Notes: generated by a model not told the origin, from the sequence alone. Positions 28,007 to 37,038 are shown, counted from the first letter of the stretch. The stretch is 64,000 bases of DNA from Virgibacillus aidingensis (GCF_010994035.1 NZ_WIXN01000002.1:1-64000); one strand, 5' to 3'. Made by a program: numbers and translations.

Positions 28007-28025
28007 TACCTAGAATTATTAGGTA
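28007..28025. promoter_or_regulatory. Palindrome over the padR ribosome site
   Basis: TACCTA-N7-TAGGTA. It has the same spacing and a similar core as the palindrome at 26968-26996. Confidence 0.55.
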
Positions 28026-28474
28026 TCTATACTATATAAAAATTTATTTTAAATGTAAAGTGTTATTAGAATGCATAAAAATCTCTTACTGTATAAATGC
28101 AATTAAGGTTGTCATCTAAAGGCTTGGTGGCAATCAAGTTTTCTAAAGAGATTTAATGATTTTAAGCATGGGTATGCAGAAAATCTAATCACTAAAATTT
28201 TTAGGAATATGTATTGTTGACTCCTCGGTCTCGCAACTTCTGGTTTCCAGGTGAAAAATTATAATGGCTAAAAAGTGTAATTCAAGTAAATGCAATTTCA
28301 ATGATTTAATTTGTATTTTGTGTTGACATTTCGTATTCTATCATATTAATTAAGCTTAGGAAGGATACGATCTTTTTTGACTAAAGGGCAAGATATCAAG
28401 ATTCGTTTATAAAGCAATTTATAACAAGTATGCATTTATTTTTATTCTTGAAAAAACATTCAGGGGGAAATAAC
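28026..28474. other. Intergenic region between divergent padR and DUF3267 genes
   Basis: A+T-rich, no gene seen. TTGACA near 28323 is followed by TATTAA at a slightly short spacing, a plausible promoter for the DUF3267 gene. Nothing else is recognised. Confidence 0.4.
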
Positions 28475-29026
28475 TTGTATCAAAACTACGAGGAGTTTAA
28501 GTCACTGGACTGGGAGGAAATCCAAATTCCTAAGAGAATAAATATAAGTATATTTATTCTTATTGTTATAAGTATTTTAGCAGGTCAATATTTTGTATCG
28601 CTCATTGAATTATTAGAGTTAATTAAACAAACGCCTTTATTAAAACTTGTGATTCCATTATTAATATTGGTGTACATTGTGTTGCACGAACTAATACATG
28701 GCATTCTGATGAAATATTTTAGTGGAGTAAATACACAATATGGCTTTAGCGGACCTTTTATATTTGCCAAAAGTGAAGCAATTTTTAATAAACCAGCTTA
28801 CATGTTAATTACAATAGCACCGATGTTAATTTTAGGAATTATCTCTGCTGTGTTAAGTTTTATCATTTCAGGAACGGGAATCTGGCTAACTATATTTTTA
28901 TGGATAATTAACCTATATGCCTCAAGGGGTGACTTACAGGCAATAATTTTACTAAAAAGCCTTCCACGTATATATGGTATAAAAGATGAAGGTGATTCAC
29001 TTCAAATATACAAACCAATAAAATGA
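28475..29026 (+). CDS. DUF3267 membrane protein with HEXXH motif
   Basis: A protein of about 183 aa with four to five hydrophobic helices. HELIHG within a helix is an HEXXH zinc-metalloprotease-type motif, as in DUF3267 proteins related to site-2 proteases. Whether it is an active protease is unknown. I choose TTG at 28475 because CAGGGGGAAATAAC lies directly upstream. The ATG at 28430 has no ribosome site. It is monocistronic and surrounded by long non-coding gaps. Confidence 0.8.
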   Translation: MYQNYEEFKSLDWEEIQIPKRINISIFILIVISILAGQYFVSLIELLELIKQTPLLKLVIPLLILVYIVLHELIHGILMKYFSGVNTQYGFSGPFIFAKSEAIFNKPAYMLITIAPMLILGIISAVLSFIISGTGIWLTIFLWIINLYASRGDLQAIILLKSLPRIYGIKDEGDSLQIYKPIK

Positions 29027-29561
29027 TTCATTACAAATTATTATAGTTACTAAAAATAATGTGAAGGTTTACACTTAAAACTATTGGCTACGTTAGTTGA
29101 ATAAAAAAATAAAATATCACGATAAAGGTTTGGGACAGAACTCTTAGGAAACATTGAAAGAATGAACGATTCACACTGTTAGCTCCAGAATATATAAGTG
29201 AACTCCCGGGGCTGAGCTAAATGCCCGCCCCGCCATAAAGGTTTGCAGGAGAAATGGCATCGATGAGTTCCCTCAAGGTGCCACCTCCGCGGGGGCTCTT
29301 CATCAGCCTGCGCAAAGTAAAACCGGTAATCGGCAAAAGGGAGTATGATCGGACGTCGCACTTGTGCCAATGGTAAGCACAGTATATTTCCGGTTCGGGT
29401 TTTATGCACATGTTTAAGAGATTTATCTTCACTAAAATTGTTTTTCCCAGATTCATATCTTTGTATTTATATTGCTATTTTGGCCTTTAAACATATGCTA
29501 TTTAATATTTATTTGGGTTGTTACCAGCAACTTTCCTTCCAAAAATGACTTCCGTTAAAAC
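29027..29561. other. Long intergenic region containing a G+C-rich block
   Basis: No convincing gene. Bases about 29205-29385 are unusually G+C-rich (my count over 29221-29360 is about 56 percent) between very A+T-rich flanks, with self-complementary pieces such as CCGCGG in CACCTCCGCGGGGGC. A minus-strand frame, 29217-29456, is open but looks like chance. It could be a dispersed repeat, a structured RNA or a remnant of a mobile element. Confidence 0.45.
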
Positions 29562-30212
29562 TTATATATTTTTCAATGCTTCTTCAATCCCCGTTTCACC
29601 GGAGAGAAGATCAAACGATTTATAATGGGTATTTTCTTTATTCAGGCTCCCAACAACGACACGCGCCACATCTTCCCGGGGAATCTTTTTCATTTCCCTG
29701 AGATTTTCCGCAGCGGTAATCTTTCCTGTCCCCGGCTCATTTAATAATCCGCCCGGCCGCACGATGGTGTATGTTAAACTACTGTTCATCAGTGCTCTGT
29801 CCGCATAGTGTTTTGCTACATAATAATGGCTTGGTGTACCTTCTCCCCAGCTTTCTCTATTATGTGCCTGAAGCGCACTCACCATTATAAAGCGTGATAC
29901 ACCTGACTTTTCAGCTGCCTCCACGGATTTAATCGCACCATCCAGATCAATTAACATCGTCTTATCGGCTCCTGTGCTTCCACCGGATCCTGCCGTGAAA
30001 ATAACTGCGTCACTCCCGGTCATTGCTTCCTGCAGCTTTTCAGCGCTCTCTTCCAGATTCGCAACTACCGCTTCTACTCCTGCTTGTTTTAACTCCTGTG
30101 CCTGGGCCTCTTTTCTCACCATAGCTGTTACGGTATGTTCTTTACTGTCTTTCAGCATTCTGACTACGTGTTTGCCAATTTGCCCATTGGCTCCGATTAC
30201 AAATACTTTCAT
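29562..30212 (-). CDS. Atypical SDR / NAD(P)-binding oxidoreductase (YhfK/YwnB-like)
   Basis: A 216-aa Rossmann protein. The motif IGANGQIGKHVVRML at the N-terminus is the atypical SDR pattern for NADP(H). VIFTAGSGGS and FIMVSALQAH follow, then YYVAKHYADRAL containing a YxxxK-like element, and TIVRPGGLLNEPGTG. It resembles B. subtilis YhfK-type proteins, whose substrate is unknown. It is transcribed alone on the minus strand. Confidence 0.85.
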   Translation of the reverse strand: MKVFVIGANGQIGKHVVRMLKDSKEHTVTAMVRKEAQAQELKQAGVEAVVANLEESAEKLQEAMTGSDAVIFTAGSGGSTGADKTMLIDLDGAIKSVEAAEKSGVSRFIMVSALQAHNRESWGEGTPSHYYVAKHYADRALMNSSLTYTIVRPGGLLNEPGTGKITAAENLREMKKIPREDVARVVVGSLNKENTHYKSFDLLSGETGIEEALKNI

Positions 30213-30408
30213 ATGGCAGCACTCCTTTTATTTACTATAATAATCATTATTTCAGAACTATTGCTGCCAGGCAAAAGTACTGCTTTAGCGGATGAATTGC
30301 TTCTGTTGGATTATGACTCTCACTTCCCGTTTATAGCCAGAAGCGCTTACATAATAATGCTTTTTCATAACGTAAATTTGGTTTTACAGCATTCAATCTC
30401 TTTTATGT

Positions 30409-30582
30409 TTACTCTGCCGCTTTATAATCCAAAAAAGTATCTTTTTCCAAGTATGTTTTCTTTTTTAAAAATTTGCGAACTTCTTTGACGGTCAACCCTG
30501 CATTTTTTGCTTCATTGATTAATTTTACCCATTCCCGATCCAGCTCTTCCCCCGCTAATCCTTGCCGTGGTTTTATATGCAT
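30409..30582 (-). CDS. SinI-like antirepressor (Sin domain), 57 aa
   Basis: A short minus-strand gene from ATG 30582 to TAA 30409. The central segment LDREWVKLINEAKNAGLTVK followed by EVRKFL reads like SinI (LDQEWVELMVEAKEA then EEIRKYL) and like the C-terminal dimerisation helices of SinR. SinI binds SinR and relieves repression of biofilm genes. No helix-turn-helix is present, so this would be an antagonist. GGCGGAG lies before the ATG. A -10-like TATAGA and a direct repeat TTTAAC-N5-TTTAAC lie upstream, next to a response-regulator gene on the same strand. Confidence 0.75.
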   Translation of the reverse strand: MHIKPRQGLAGEELDREWVKLINEAKNAGLTVKEVRKFLKKKTYLEKDTFLDYKAAE

Positions 30583-30651
30583 GCTCCGTCTCCGCCTTTC
30601 TTATTATTAAGATGTTTATGTATCTGTCTGAAGCTATTCTATATCAGAAAG

Positions 30652-30668
30652 GTTAAAAGAAAGTTAAA
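30652..30668 (-). promoter_or_regulatory. Direct repeat with 11-bp period upstream of the SinI-like gene
   Basis: On the minus strand TTTAAC-N5-TTTAAC lies a few bases upstream of a -10-like TATAGA. OmpR/PhoP-type regulators bind such repeats. The neighbouring regulator is a candidate binder. Confidence 0.45.
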
Positions 30669-30678
30669 CATACCAAAT

Positions 30679-31389
30679 TTATTTCATGTGCCCTGTAAAT
30701 TTGTAGCCAAACCCCCTTACTGTTTGTATAAATTCCGGATTTCTGGGGTTTTTTTCAATTTTCCTCCGCAAATTGCTGATGTGCACTTTTACGGCATTAT
30801 AATCGCCAATCATTTCTGTCCCCCATACCCGATCATAAAGCTGTTCAATGGAAAACACTTGGTTTGGATATTTGGCAAGGAATATCAGGAGCTGCATTTC
30901 TTTTGTATATAGATGCACCGGCTCCCCTTCCAGGTATACCGAATAGTTGTCCAAATTAATTTCCAATTCATGGATCTTTAATATGTTTTGCCCGTCATGA
31001 TGGAGCTTCTCGTGAATAGCTCTCCTTCTCAAGTGTGCCATTACTCTTGCACGTACTTCTCCAGGATCGAAGGGCTTTACTATATAGTCATCCGCCCCTG
31101 CCTCCAGTCCTGTAATCCGATCTTCATATTCCCTTTTTGAGCTAAGCAGTAATATCGGCAGATTTTCATTAAACTTGCGAATTTCCCGGCATACCTCCAA
31201 TCCGTTCTTTCCGGGTAAAAGTATATCGAGCAAAACTAAATCCGGTGATTCCTGCTTTACTATTTTCAGCGCTGCAATCCCGTTATCCGCCATCATTATT
31301 TCGTACTTTTCCTCCAGGTATAATTGAAGCAAATGACGAATCTCGTCATCATCTTCTACGATAAGAATTTTATCGGTTTTAATTTCCAC
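30679..31389 (-). CDS. OmpR-family response regulator
   Basis: A 236-aa DNA-binding response regulator. The receiver domain is at 1-120 with acidic pocket VEDDDE, phosphorylated Asp55 (LVLLDILLPG) and conserved Lys in VKPFDP. A winged-helix output domain follows (YTKEMQLLIFLAKYPNQVFS... NLRRKIEKNP... TVRGFGYKF). The start is GTG with GGAG upstream. It lies 140 bp downstream of the hybrid sensor kinase on the same strand and is the presumed partner. A target near the SinI-like gene is possible. Confidence 0.93.
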   Translation of the reverse strand: MEIKTDKILIVEDDDEIRHLLQLYLEEKYEIMMADNGIAALKIVKQESPDLVLLDILLPGKNGLEVCREIRKFNENLPILLLSSKREYEDRITGLEAGADDYIVKPFDPGEVRARVMAHLRRRAIHEKLHHDGQNILKIHELEINLDNYSVYLEGEPVHLYTKEMQLLIFLAKYPNQVFSIEQLYDRVWGTEMIGDYNAVKVHISNLRRKIEKNPRNPEFIQTVRGFGYKFTGHMK

Positions 31390-31529
31390 TCAGCTCCGCT
31401 CCCTTTCTGACTCTAAAAACTTGGCTTGCTGTTAGTTGCATTTGTACTGGCAGAGAAAGTAATAGCCAATAACCGCTTAATGGTAAATTTAACAGGCGGA
31501 ATGAATTTTAGTGACACTTAACTGTTTAC

Positions 31530-34500
31530 TTACTGTATTGGCGTAGTACAGGCTTCTTCGTCTTCCTTTCTGCCCAATGGTAGCACAAAATGAAAAGCAC
31601 TCCCTTCCCCCCTTTCACTCTCAGCCCATAAATGGCCATGATGGGCATCGATAATTTCTTTGGAAATGGAAAGTCCTAAACCGGAATGTGTATCTTCTTC
31701 TGTTTGCGGCTTTTCTTCCTGAAAAAACCGGTCAAATATATGTGTTATCGCTCCTTCCGATATGCCTTTTCCATCATCGGCCACAGTTATTTTCAGTAAT
31801 GCATCCCATTCAGTCAGTGTTTTCCGAAGTTTCGGCTCTTCCCCTGGTATTACTTTTTTCATATGCACACGAATTGTACCGTCTGCTTTGGTAAACCGGA
31901 TTGCATTAAAAATCAGATTTTGCAATACCTGATCCAGTCTGTCAGCATCAATAAGCACACTTTCCCTGGACTCGGCTTCATTCAATTCGCTGTAAATATA
32001 AAAATTTAAGCCATTTTCTTTAACCTCCCTTTCATATTTTAATAGAAGCATGTTCAGTATTTCTCCTGCTGTCATTTGCTGCCATCTGAAGCTGACTCTT
32101 CTTGCTTCCAGCCGGGACAGATCATATAGATCCTGAATAAGCCTGTCAATGACCAATATTTTTTTATAAACCATGTGCAAATAGCTCTCATCATTTCTGT
32201 CAACTACACCATCAAGCATTGCTTTTATATAACCTCTTACCGAAGTCATCGGAGTACCAAGTTCGTGGGATATATTGGACATCAATTGCCTTCTTGACTT
32301 TTCCATTCTTGCCAGCTCATCCGTCCTTAATTCCAGTTCCTGTGTACGCTCTGCAACCAATGATTCCAGCGAATGATTTAGATATGTCAGCTCTTTATTC
32401 ACTTTCACAACTTCTTCCATCGTTTGCTTTAAAGATAGTAAGGTTTTTACACGTGCCAGCAATTCTTCCCTGGAAGTTGGTTTTGTCAAATAATCATTGG
32501 CACCTGCGTTAAAAGCAGTGATGATATCTTCCGTTTGGGATCTGGCCGTCAGCATTAAAATCGGAAGATCGGTTAGTGAAAACTGCCCCCTGATTTTTTT
32601 GGCAGCGTCAAATCCTGAAATTTTTGGAAGCATGACATCCAAAATCACAAGATCATAGGAGCGGTCATTCCGAAGTTCATCCAGCACCTTCACCCCGTCA
32701 TCTGCCACTTTTATCTGATAACCAGCCATGGATAAGTGATTCAGGAGCACCTGAATATTAACCGGTTCATCATCCGCAATCAATATTTTACCTAAAGGCT
32801 CCGGATTCTCATGATGCAAAAGCACGCTCGTTCCAGCTTGCTCAGATGAAGTAAAGTAATGACTCACACCTATTTCCTCTTCCTTAAAAATCGGTATGGA
32901 AAAAGATACGTTCGTTCCTTCCCCCAATGCAGATTCGACTTCTATTCTGCCGCCATGAAGTTCCACTAGCTGCTTCGTAATCCTTAGTCCAAGACCTGCT
33001 CCCTTTTCTGATCTGTCTTCTATATTGGAGCCCCTTGTAAAACTGTCAAAAATGTGCATCTTATCCTTTTCAGACATGCCAATCCCGCTATCTCTCACTG
33101 ACACAATTACCATGTTCCTATCCTGTTCAGCAGTGATTGTAATTTCTCCTTTATCAGTATACTTGATTGCATTCCCAAGGAGATTATATAATATTTGCTG
33201 CAATCTGTTTTGATCCCCTGCGACATGCGGAAGATGCTCATTAATTTTATTTTGTATTGTTAGGAACTTACTCCTGTTCATCGATTTGGAAATAGTGCAT
33301 ACCATATCCGTCAGCTTTTTCAGGTTGACCCGGCTTATTTCCAAATTTAAATCTTGATGTTTTAATTTCGAGGCATCAAGAAGATCTTCAATCAGCTGTG
33401 CAAGCCGTTTTCCACTTGAAATAATCAAGGATAGATTGTGCTGTATTTCCTCGTTTGATCCTTCCCTCTCTTTTATAAATTCAGCCAATCCAATCATCCC
33501 ATGAAGCGGTGTGCGTAATTCATGGGAAGTATTGGCCAAAAATTCATCCTTCAGTTCATTTGCCTTTTTTAGGTGTCTTACTGCAAGTTCCCGGCTTTTC
33601 AGCGCACTTTCCTCTGCTTCCTTCTTTTCCTTTCTGAGCTGTCTTATTCTTTCACCGAGTGCAAGGGAAAATAGAGTAATTCCTATGACTGAACCAATTT
33701 GAGAACTGTACGTTGTTAAAAAGTTGATAGGCAGCAAGCCCATATCAGCAATGGAACTGACGAGCGCCCCAATAAAAAACGCTGTCCAGCCGTAAAAGAA
33801 ATACTTTGCCGGCACATGACCACGCCGCCAGCTTAAAATGATGGAAGGCATAATAATAAGACTGATAGTACCTACAGTGGCAGCCATGATAATATTTAGC
33901 GCCACTTCATAATTAAAGAACAATATAGCCATTAAAATCGGCTGCAGAAACACAATGCCTTTCATCACTTTGTCCATACCCGGCAAATAGTATTTTGTAT
34001 CTATAAAAGATTTTACAAATAATAATCCTGTCATATTCGTGCACACAATGAAAAATAAAATCGCACGGTGATTCCACCAGGATTCTTCAGGCCAGATATA
34101 TTGATAGGCTAACCCGTTCAAAGTGAAGTGCATCAACATTAATGTAACTATAAAAAGAATATACCAAAGGTAACGCGACAACTTTAACGAAAAGAACAAA
34201 AACAGATGGTATAAAATCATAAACAGGCTAAAACCGTAATAAATACCAAGGAGTATATATTCCAGCTGACTTTTCTGCCGAAATGCATCCCTGGACCACA
34301 GTGTAACAGGCAGCTGCATGGATCCATCACTGTCCAGTTTTACATAATAGGTTTGCATGGAACCCGGCGGAATATCCAATTCAAAAATAAAATTCCTGTG
34401 ATGCACTTCCCTTTCATAAAATAACAGCCGGTCCCCTGTTTTACTGCTGCGAAATTTTCCGTCATCGGATTTTGTATAAAGTTCTATCGAATCATGGGGC

Positions 34501-34784
34501 GGGTAGGCAATTTCAAGCATCCATTCACTATTTGCCGACCGGTTTTCAAATGTTATGCGCATCCAGAAGGTGGAAGGGGTATATCCGTAATTGGGGATAT
34601 TTCCTTCATATAGATAAAATTGATCATCCCATTTGCCCGCGGCAATCTCTTCCAGGGTTATATTGTTATTTTCATCTTCCAATAGTTCCATCAAGGAACC
34701 AAGCTCATATACTTCCTGTTCGGGGGCCAACTTTGTTATTCCGGATGCCATTACCTGATCAGTGTAAACAAAACAAACTATCAC
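31530..34784 (-). CDS. Hybrid sensor kinase with 7TM-DISM sensor and two kinase modules
   Basis: A 1084-aa or slightly longer membrane kinase. Order: extracytoplasmic 7TMR-DISMED2-like domain (about 15-170), seven helices (175-380), coiled coil, HisKA with His421 (SHELRTP), HATPase (NLLGNAIKYTD, GAGLGL), receiver with Asp716 (LDVMLP) and Lys768, a coiled-coil linker (785-830), a second HisKA with His840 (SHELGTP) and a second HATPase (GLGLSISKEI). The listed GTG start leaves only a stub of a signal peptide. Extending 12 codons to ATA at 34820, right after GGGGGTGGGGGC, restores a normal signal peptide starting (I/M)KYILTCILIFIVIV. It pairs with the response regulator downstream. Confidence 0.9.
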   Translation of the reverse strand: MIVCFVYTDQVMASGITKLAPEQEVYELGSLMELLEDENNNITLEEIAAGKWDDQFYLYEGNIPNYGYTPSTFWMRITFENRSANSEWMLEIAYPPHDSIELYTKSDDGKFRSSKTGDRLLFYEREVHHRNFIFELDIPPGSMQTYYVKLDSDGSMQLPVTLWSRDAFRQKSQLEYILLGIYYGFSLFMILYHLFLFFSLKLSRYLWYILFIVTLMLMHFTLNGLAYQYIWPEESWWNHRAILFFIVCTNMTGLLFVKSFIDTKYYLPGMDKVMKGIVFLQPILMAILFFNYEVALNIIMAATVGTISLIIMPSIILSWRRGHVPAKYFFYGWTAFFIGALVSSIADMGLLPINFLTTYSSQIGSVIGITLFSLALGERIRQLRKEKKEAEESALKSRELAVRHLKKANELKDEFLANTSHELRTPLHGMIGLAEFIKEREGSNEEIQHNLSLIISSGKRLAQLIEDLLDASKLKHQDLNLEISRVNLKKLTDMVCTISKSMNRSKFLTIQNKINEHLPHVAGDQNRLQQILYNLLGNAIKYTDKGEITITAEQDRNMVIVSVRDSGIGMSEKDKMHIFDSFTRGSNIEDRSEKGAGLGLRITKQLVELHGGRIEVESALGEGTNVSFSIPIFKEEEIGVSHYFTSSEQAGTSVLLHHENPEPLGKILIADDEPVNIQVLLNHLSMAGYQIKVADDGVKVLDELRNDRSYDLVILDVMLPKISGFDAAKKIRGQFSLTDLPILMLTARSQTEDIITAFNAGANDYLTKPTSREELLARVKTLLSLKQTMEEVVKVNKELTYLNHSLESLVAERTQELELRTDELARMEKSRRQLMSNISHELGTPMTSVRGYIKAMLDGVVDRNDESYLHMVYKKILVIDRLIQDLYDLSRLEARRVSFRWQQMTAGEILNMLLLKYEREVKENGLNFYIYSELNEAESRESVLIDADRLDQVLQNLIFNAIRFTKADGTIRVHMKKVIPGEEPKLRKTLTEWDALLKITVADDGKGISEGAITHIFDRFFQEEKPQTEEDTHSGLGLSISKEIIDAHHGHLWAESERGEGSAFHFVLPLGRKEDEEACTTPIQ

Positions 34785-35006
34785 TATGAATATGAGAATA
34801 CAAGTTAAAATGTACTTTATGCCCCCACCCCCAGTCTGAATATTCCATAATACTAATATACTAAAAGCAACAATTATTTTATAGCCTTTTTCATATTCTT
34901 TTTATTATTTTGAACAGTACACAAATAAAAATCCAATTATTTTCCTCAAATCTGCAGATTCTGGTAACATAAAGGGGAAACTATAAATTGGAACAGGACG
35001 GATAGC

Positions 35007-35828
35007 ATGGACCACTTCACCAAAACCACCATAAAACTTCCCAATGCTCATATATATTGTGAGTACATTTTAAATGGGAAACCTCCCCTCCTGCTTATAC
35101 ACGGACTAGTGGCTTCGGTTTATACGTTTAAAAAGATGATGCCGCTCCTGGAGAAGGATTTTTCCGTCATTGCCATTGACCTGCCCGGATTTGGCAGAAG
35201 TGAAAAATCGGCCAGATTTATTAATTCCTACGAAAACTTTGCAAAACTCATCGCTTCCTGCATTGATTATTTTGATTTGAAAGAAGTATATCTTGCCGGT
35301 CATTCCATGGGTGGCCAAATAAGTTTATATACGGCTAAACTTTTTCCCGAGAAAATTAAAAAACTGATCCTCTTAAATAGTTCCGGCTATTTAAAACCGT
35401 CAAACCATTGGATCAAACTGCTTTCTTACGTTCCTTATTTTTATCTTTTTATAAAGAAGAGCGTCAAAAAACAAGGGGTTAGAAGCACGCTGGAAATAGC
35501 ACTGTCGGATCATTCGGTAATTACAGAAGAAATGATAGAAGAATACAGCAGACCATTAAAAGAAAAGCAGTTTTACAAGTCGCTTCTCCGGCTGGCTCGT
35601 TACCGTGAAGGCGATCTGCGTTCAGCGCAAGTAAAGCAGATTACCACTCCGGTCCTTTTAATATACGGGGAGAAAGACAGGATTATCTCCTTAAAAGTAG
35701 CAAAAAAATTGGCAAAGGACCTGCCTAATGCCAAATTGCTCATCCATCCGAATACAGGACACTTATTTACAGATGAAATACCCGAAAATCTTACGGAGCA
35801 AATACGAAGCTTTGCGCTGGAATCATAA
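35007..35828 (+). CDS. Alpha/beta hydrolase
   Basis: A 273-aa alpha/beta-hydrolase fold protein. The oxyanion segment LLLIHGLVAS, the nucleophile elbow LAGHSMGGQ (Ser in GHSMGG), the acid Asp in LLIYGEKDRI and His in HPNTGHLF form the expected triad. It resembles haloalkane-dehalogenase/epoxide-hydrolase/lipase-type family members. The substrate cannot be told. AGGACGG precedes the ATG. It is convergent with the endonuclease III-like gene, with 22 bp between stops. Confidence 0.9.
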   Translation: MDHFTKTTIKLPNAHIYCEYILNGKPPLLLIHGLVASVYTFKKMMPLLEKDFSVIAIDLPGFGRSEKSARFINSYENFAKLIASCIDYFDLKEVYLAGHSMGGQISLYTAKLFPEKIKKLILLNSSGYLKPSNHWIKLLSYVPYFYLFIKKSVKKQGVRSTLEIALSDHSVITEEMIEEYSRPLKEKQFYKSLLRLARYREGDLRSAQVKQITTPVLLIYGEKDRIISLKVAKKLAKDLPNAKLLIHPNTGHLFTDEIPENLTEQIRSFALES

Positions 35829-35850
35829 TTATGCATTTATTTTTTCAGCG

Positions 35851-36489
35851 CTAAAATCTTTGTTCACAAACATCCAATAGCGGGCATCCTTCACAGATAG
35901 GTGCTGCTTTGCAATGCGTCTTCCCATGTGCCACCAATAGTGCATGGTATTCATTGAACAAAGAGGTTTCTTCCGGAAGTGCTCTCTCCACCATTTCTCT
36001 GAATCTATCATATCCGTGTGGCACATTATACCCTAACCTCCTAAAGATCCTTCTCGCATAATTATCTGCAATGAACACCGGTTTTTCCATCGCATACAGC
36101 AAAATAACATCGGCTGTTTCATTGCCGATACCATAAATGTTTAATAATTCCTTGCGCAGCTCATTTTTCTCCCTGAATTTTAAAAGGGAAAGACGATAAT
36201 CATATTTTTTATACCAGTACAAAAAAGCTTTAATTTTTTTTGCCTTCATATTGTAATACCCGCTTGGGCGGATGAGATGTGCCAGTTTTTCCTCTGCAAG
36301 CTGATGCATTACTTCCGGCTGCAAATAGTGTTTCAGATTTTCCAGTGCTTTTTCGGCATTTTTCCAGTTCGTGTTTTGCACAAGAATAGAACCAATCATC
36401 ATTTTAAAATCACTGTCAGCCGGCCACCATCCCTGTGGGCCGTAATATTCCAGCAGGCGCCTGTAAATGAAATCATAGGATTTTATCAT
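35851..36489 (-). CDS. Endonuclease III-like HhH-GPD protein with [4Fe-4S] cluster
   Basis: About 212 aa. Helix-hairpin-helix DNA glycosylase fold with NIYGIGNETADVILLYA and four C-terminal cysteines (HCKAAPICEGCPLLDVC) for the iron-sulfur cluster. In Nth the HhH carries a catalytic Lys (GVGRKTA). Here the equivalent is GIGNETA with Glu, and the Asp segment reads FIADNYARR. It may be a monofunctional glycosylase of the MIG/YfhQ-like side branch. I prefer the ATG at 36489, after GGGAAAAGGA, to 36516. Confidence 0.85.
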   Translation of the reverse strand: MIKSYDFIYRRLLEYYGPQGWWPADSDFKMMIGSILVQNTNWKNAEKALENLKHYLQPEVMHQLAEEKLAHLIRPSGYYNMKAKKIKAFLYWYKKYDYRLSLLKFREKNELRKELLNIYGIGNETADVILLYAMEKPVFIADNYARRIFRRLGYNVPHGYDRFREMVERALPEETSLFNEYHALLVAHGKTHCKAAPICEGCPLLDVCEQRF

Positions 36490-36516
36490 TCCTTTTCCCG
36501 CCCCCATTTCTTGCAT

Positions 36517-37038
36517 GAATATATTATATACAATACCCCGGTTTAATTTTTATAGACAATTTACATAAACTTTACATTACATACAAACTACCTTAACATT
36601 CATCCTTTATACTAGAAATTAAGATGGAACGGTGCTGGAAGGATCGGCACATGAATTGGAGTAAACCTTGAAAAATATGATTCGCATATAAAAGGAGCAT
36701 CAGGCTTAATTGAAGATCTGTAAACACTTCAATATTAAAAATATGAAACTGTCATGACCGGATGAGGGTGTGGAAACTACTCACATCCTATATGACTTTT
36801 GCAGCCGGAATGCAGCATATGTCAACCTTGCAGCAGTATTATACTGCCTTTTATTATTTTTTACACTGAATGAAATAAATGTGGTGGAAAATTTGTCTTT
36901 CCTCTAAAGGGATTCCTGAAAGCGTATCTTGCTTTCCCTGGATGCCCTTATACTGGGAAGTGAAGGCTCTGATAGCGTCTGCGCAGGACGGAAAGTCTTA
37001 TGCTTTCTGTACTGCCAAAAAAGATTTGAAGGAGTGAA
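36517..37038 (+). promoter_or_regulatory. Pho-box promoter and long structured leader of the second pstB
   Basis: Four 11-bp-spaced PhoP-type repeats (TTTACA, TTTACA, TACAAA, TTAACA, 36560-36598) and -10 TATACT (36608-36613) give a start near 36620 and a leader of about 420 nt. The leader holds a small terminator-like hairpin (GCAGTA/TACTGC near 36833-36847 then CTTTTATTATTTTTT), a GAAAGC/GCTTTC hairpin, and ACGGAAAG/CTTTCTGT just before the ribosome site. A 15-codon ORF (ATG 36625) lies near the 5' end. No known riboswitch is recognised. Confidence 0.6.

Noticed and set aside
29217-29456. Open minus-strand frame of 79 codons over the G+C-rich block
   Set aside because: No ribosome site and odd composition. 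Two overlapping frames are equally open, so it is kept only as a possible repeat or RNA.
30135-30488. Plus-strand open frame of 117 codons
   Set aside because: It crosses the start of the SDR gene and the SinI-like gene on the other strand. Translation looks random.
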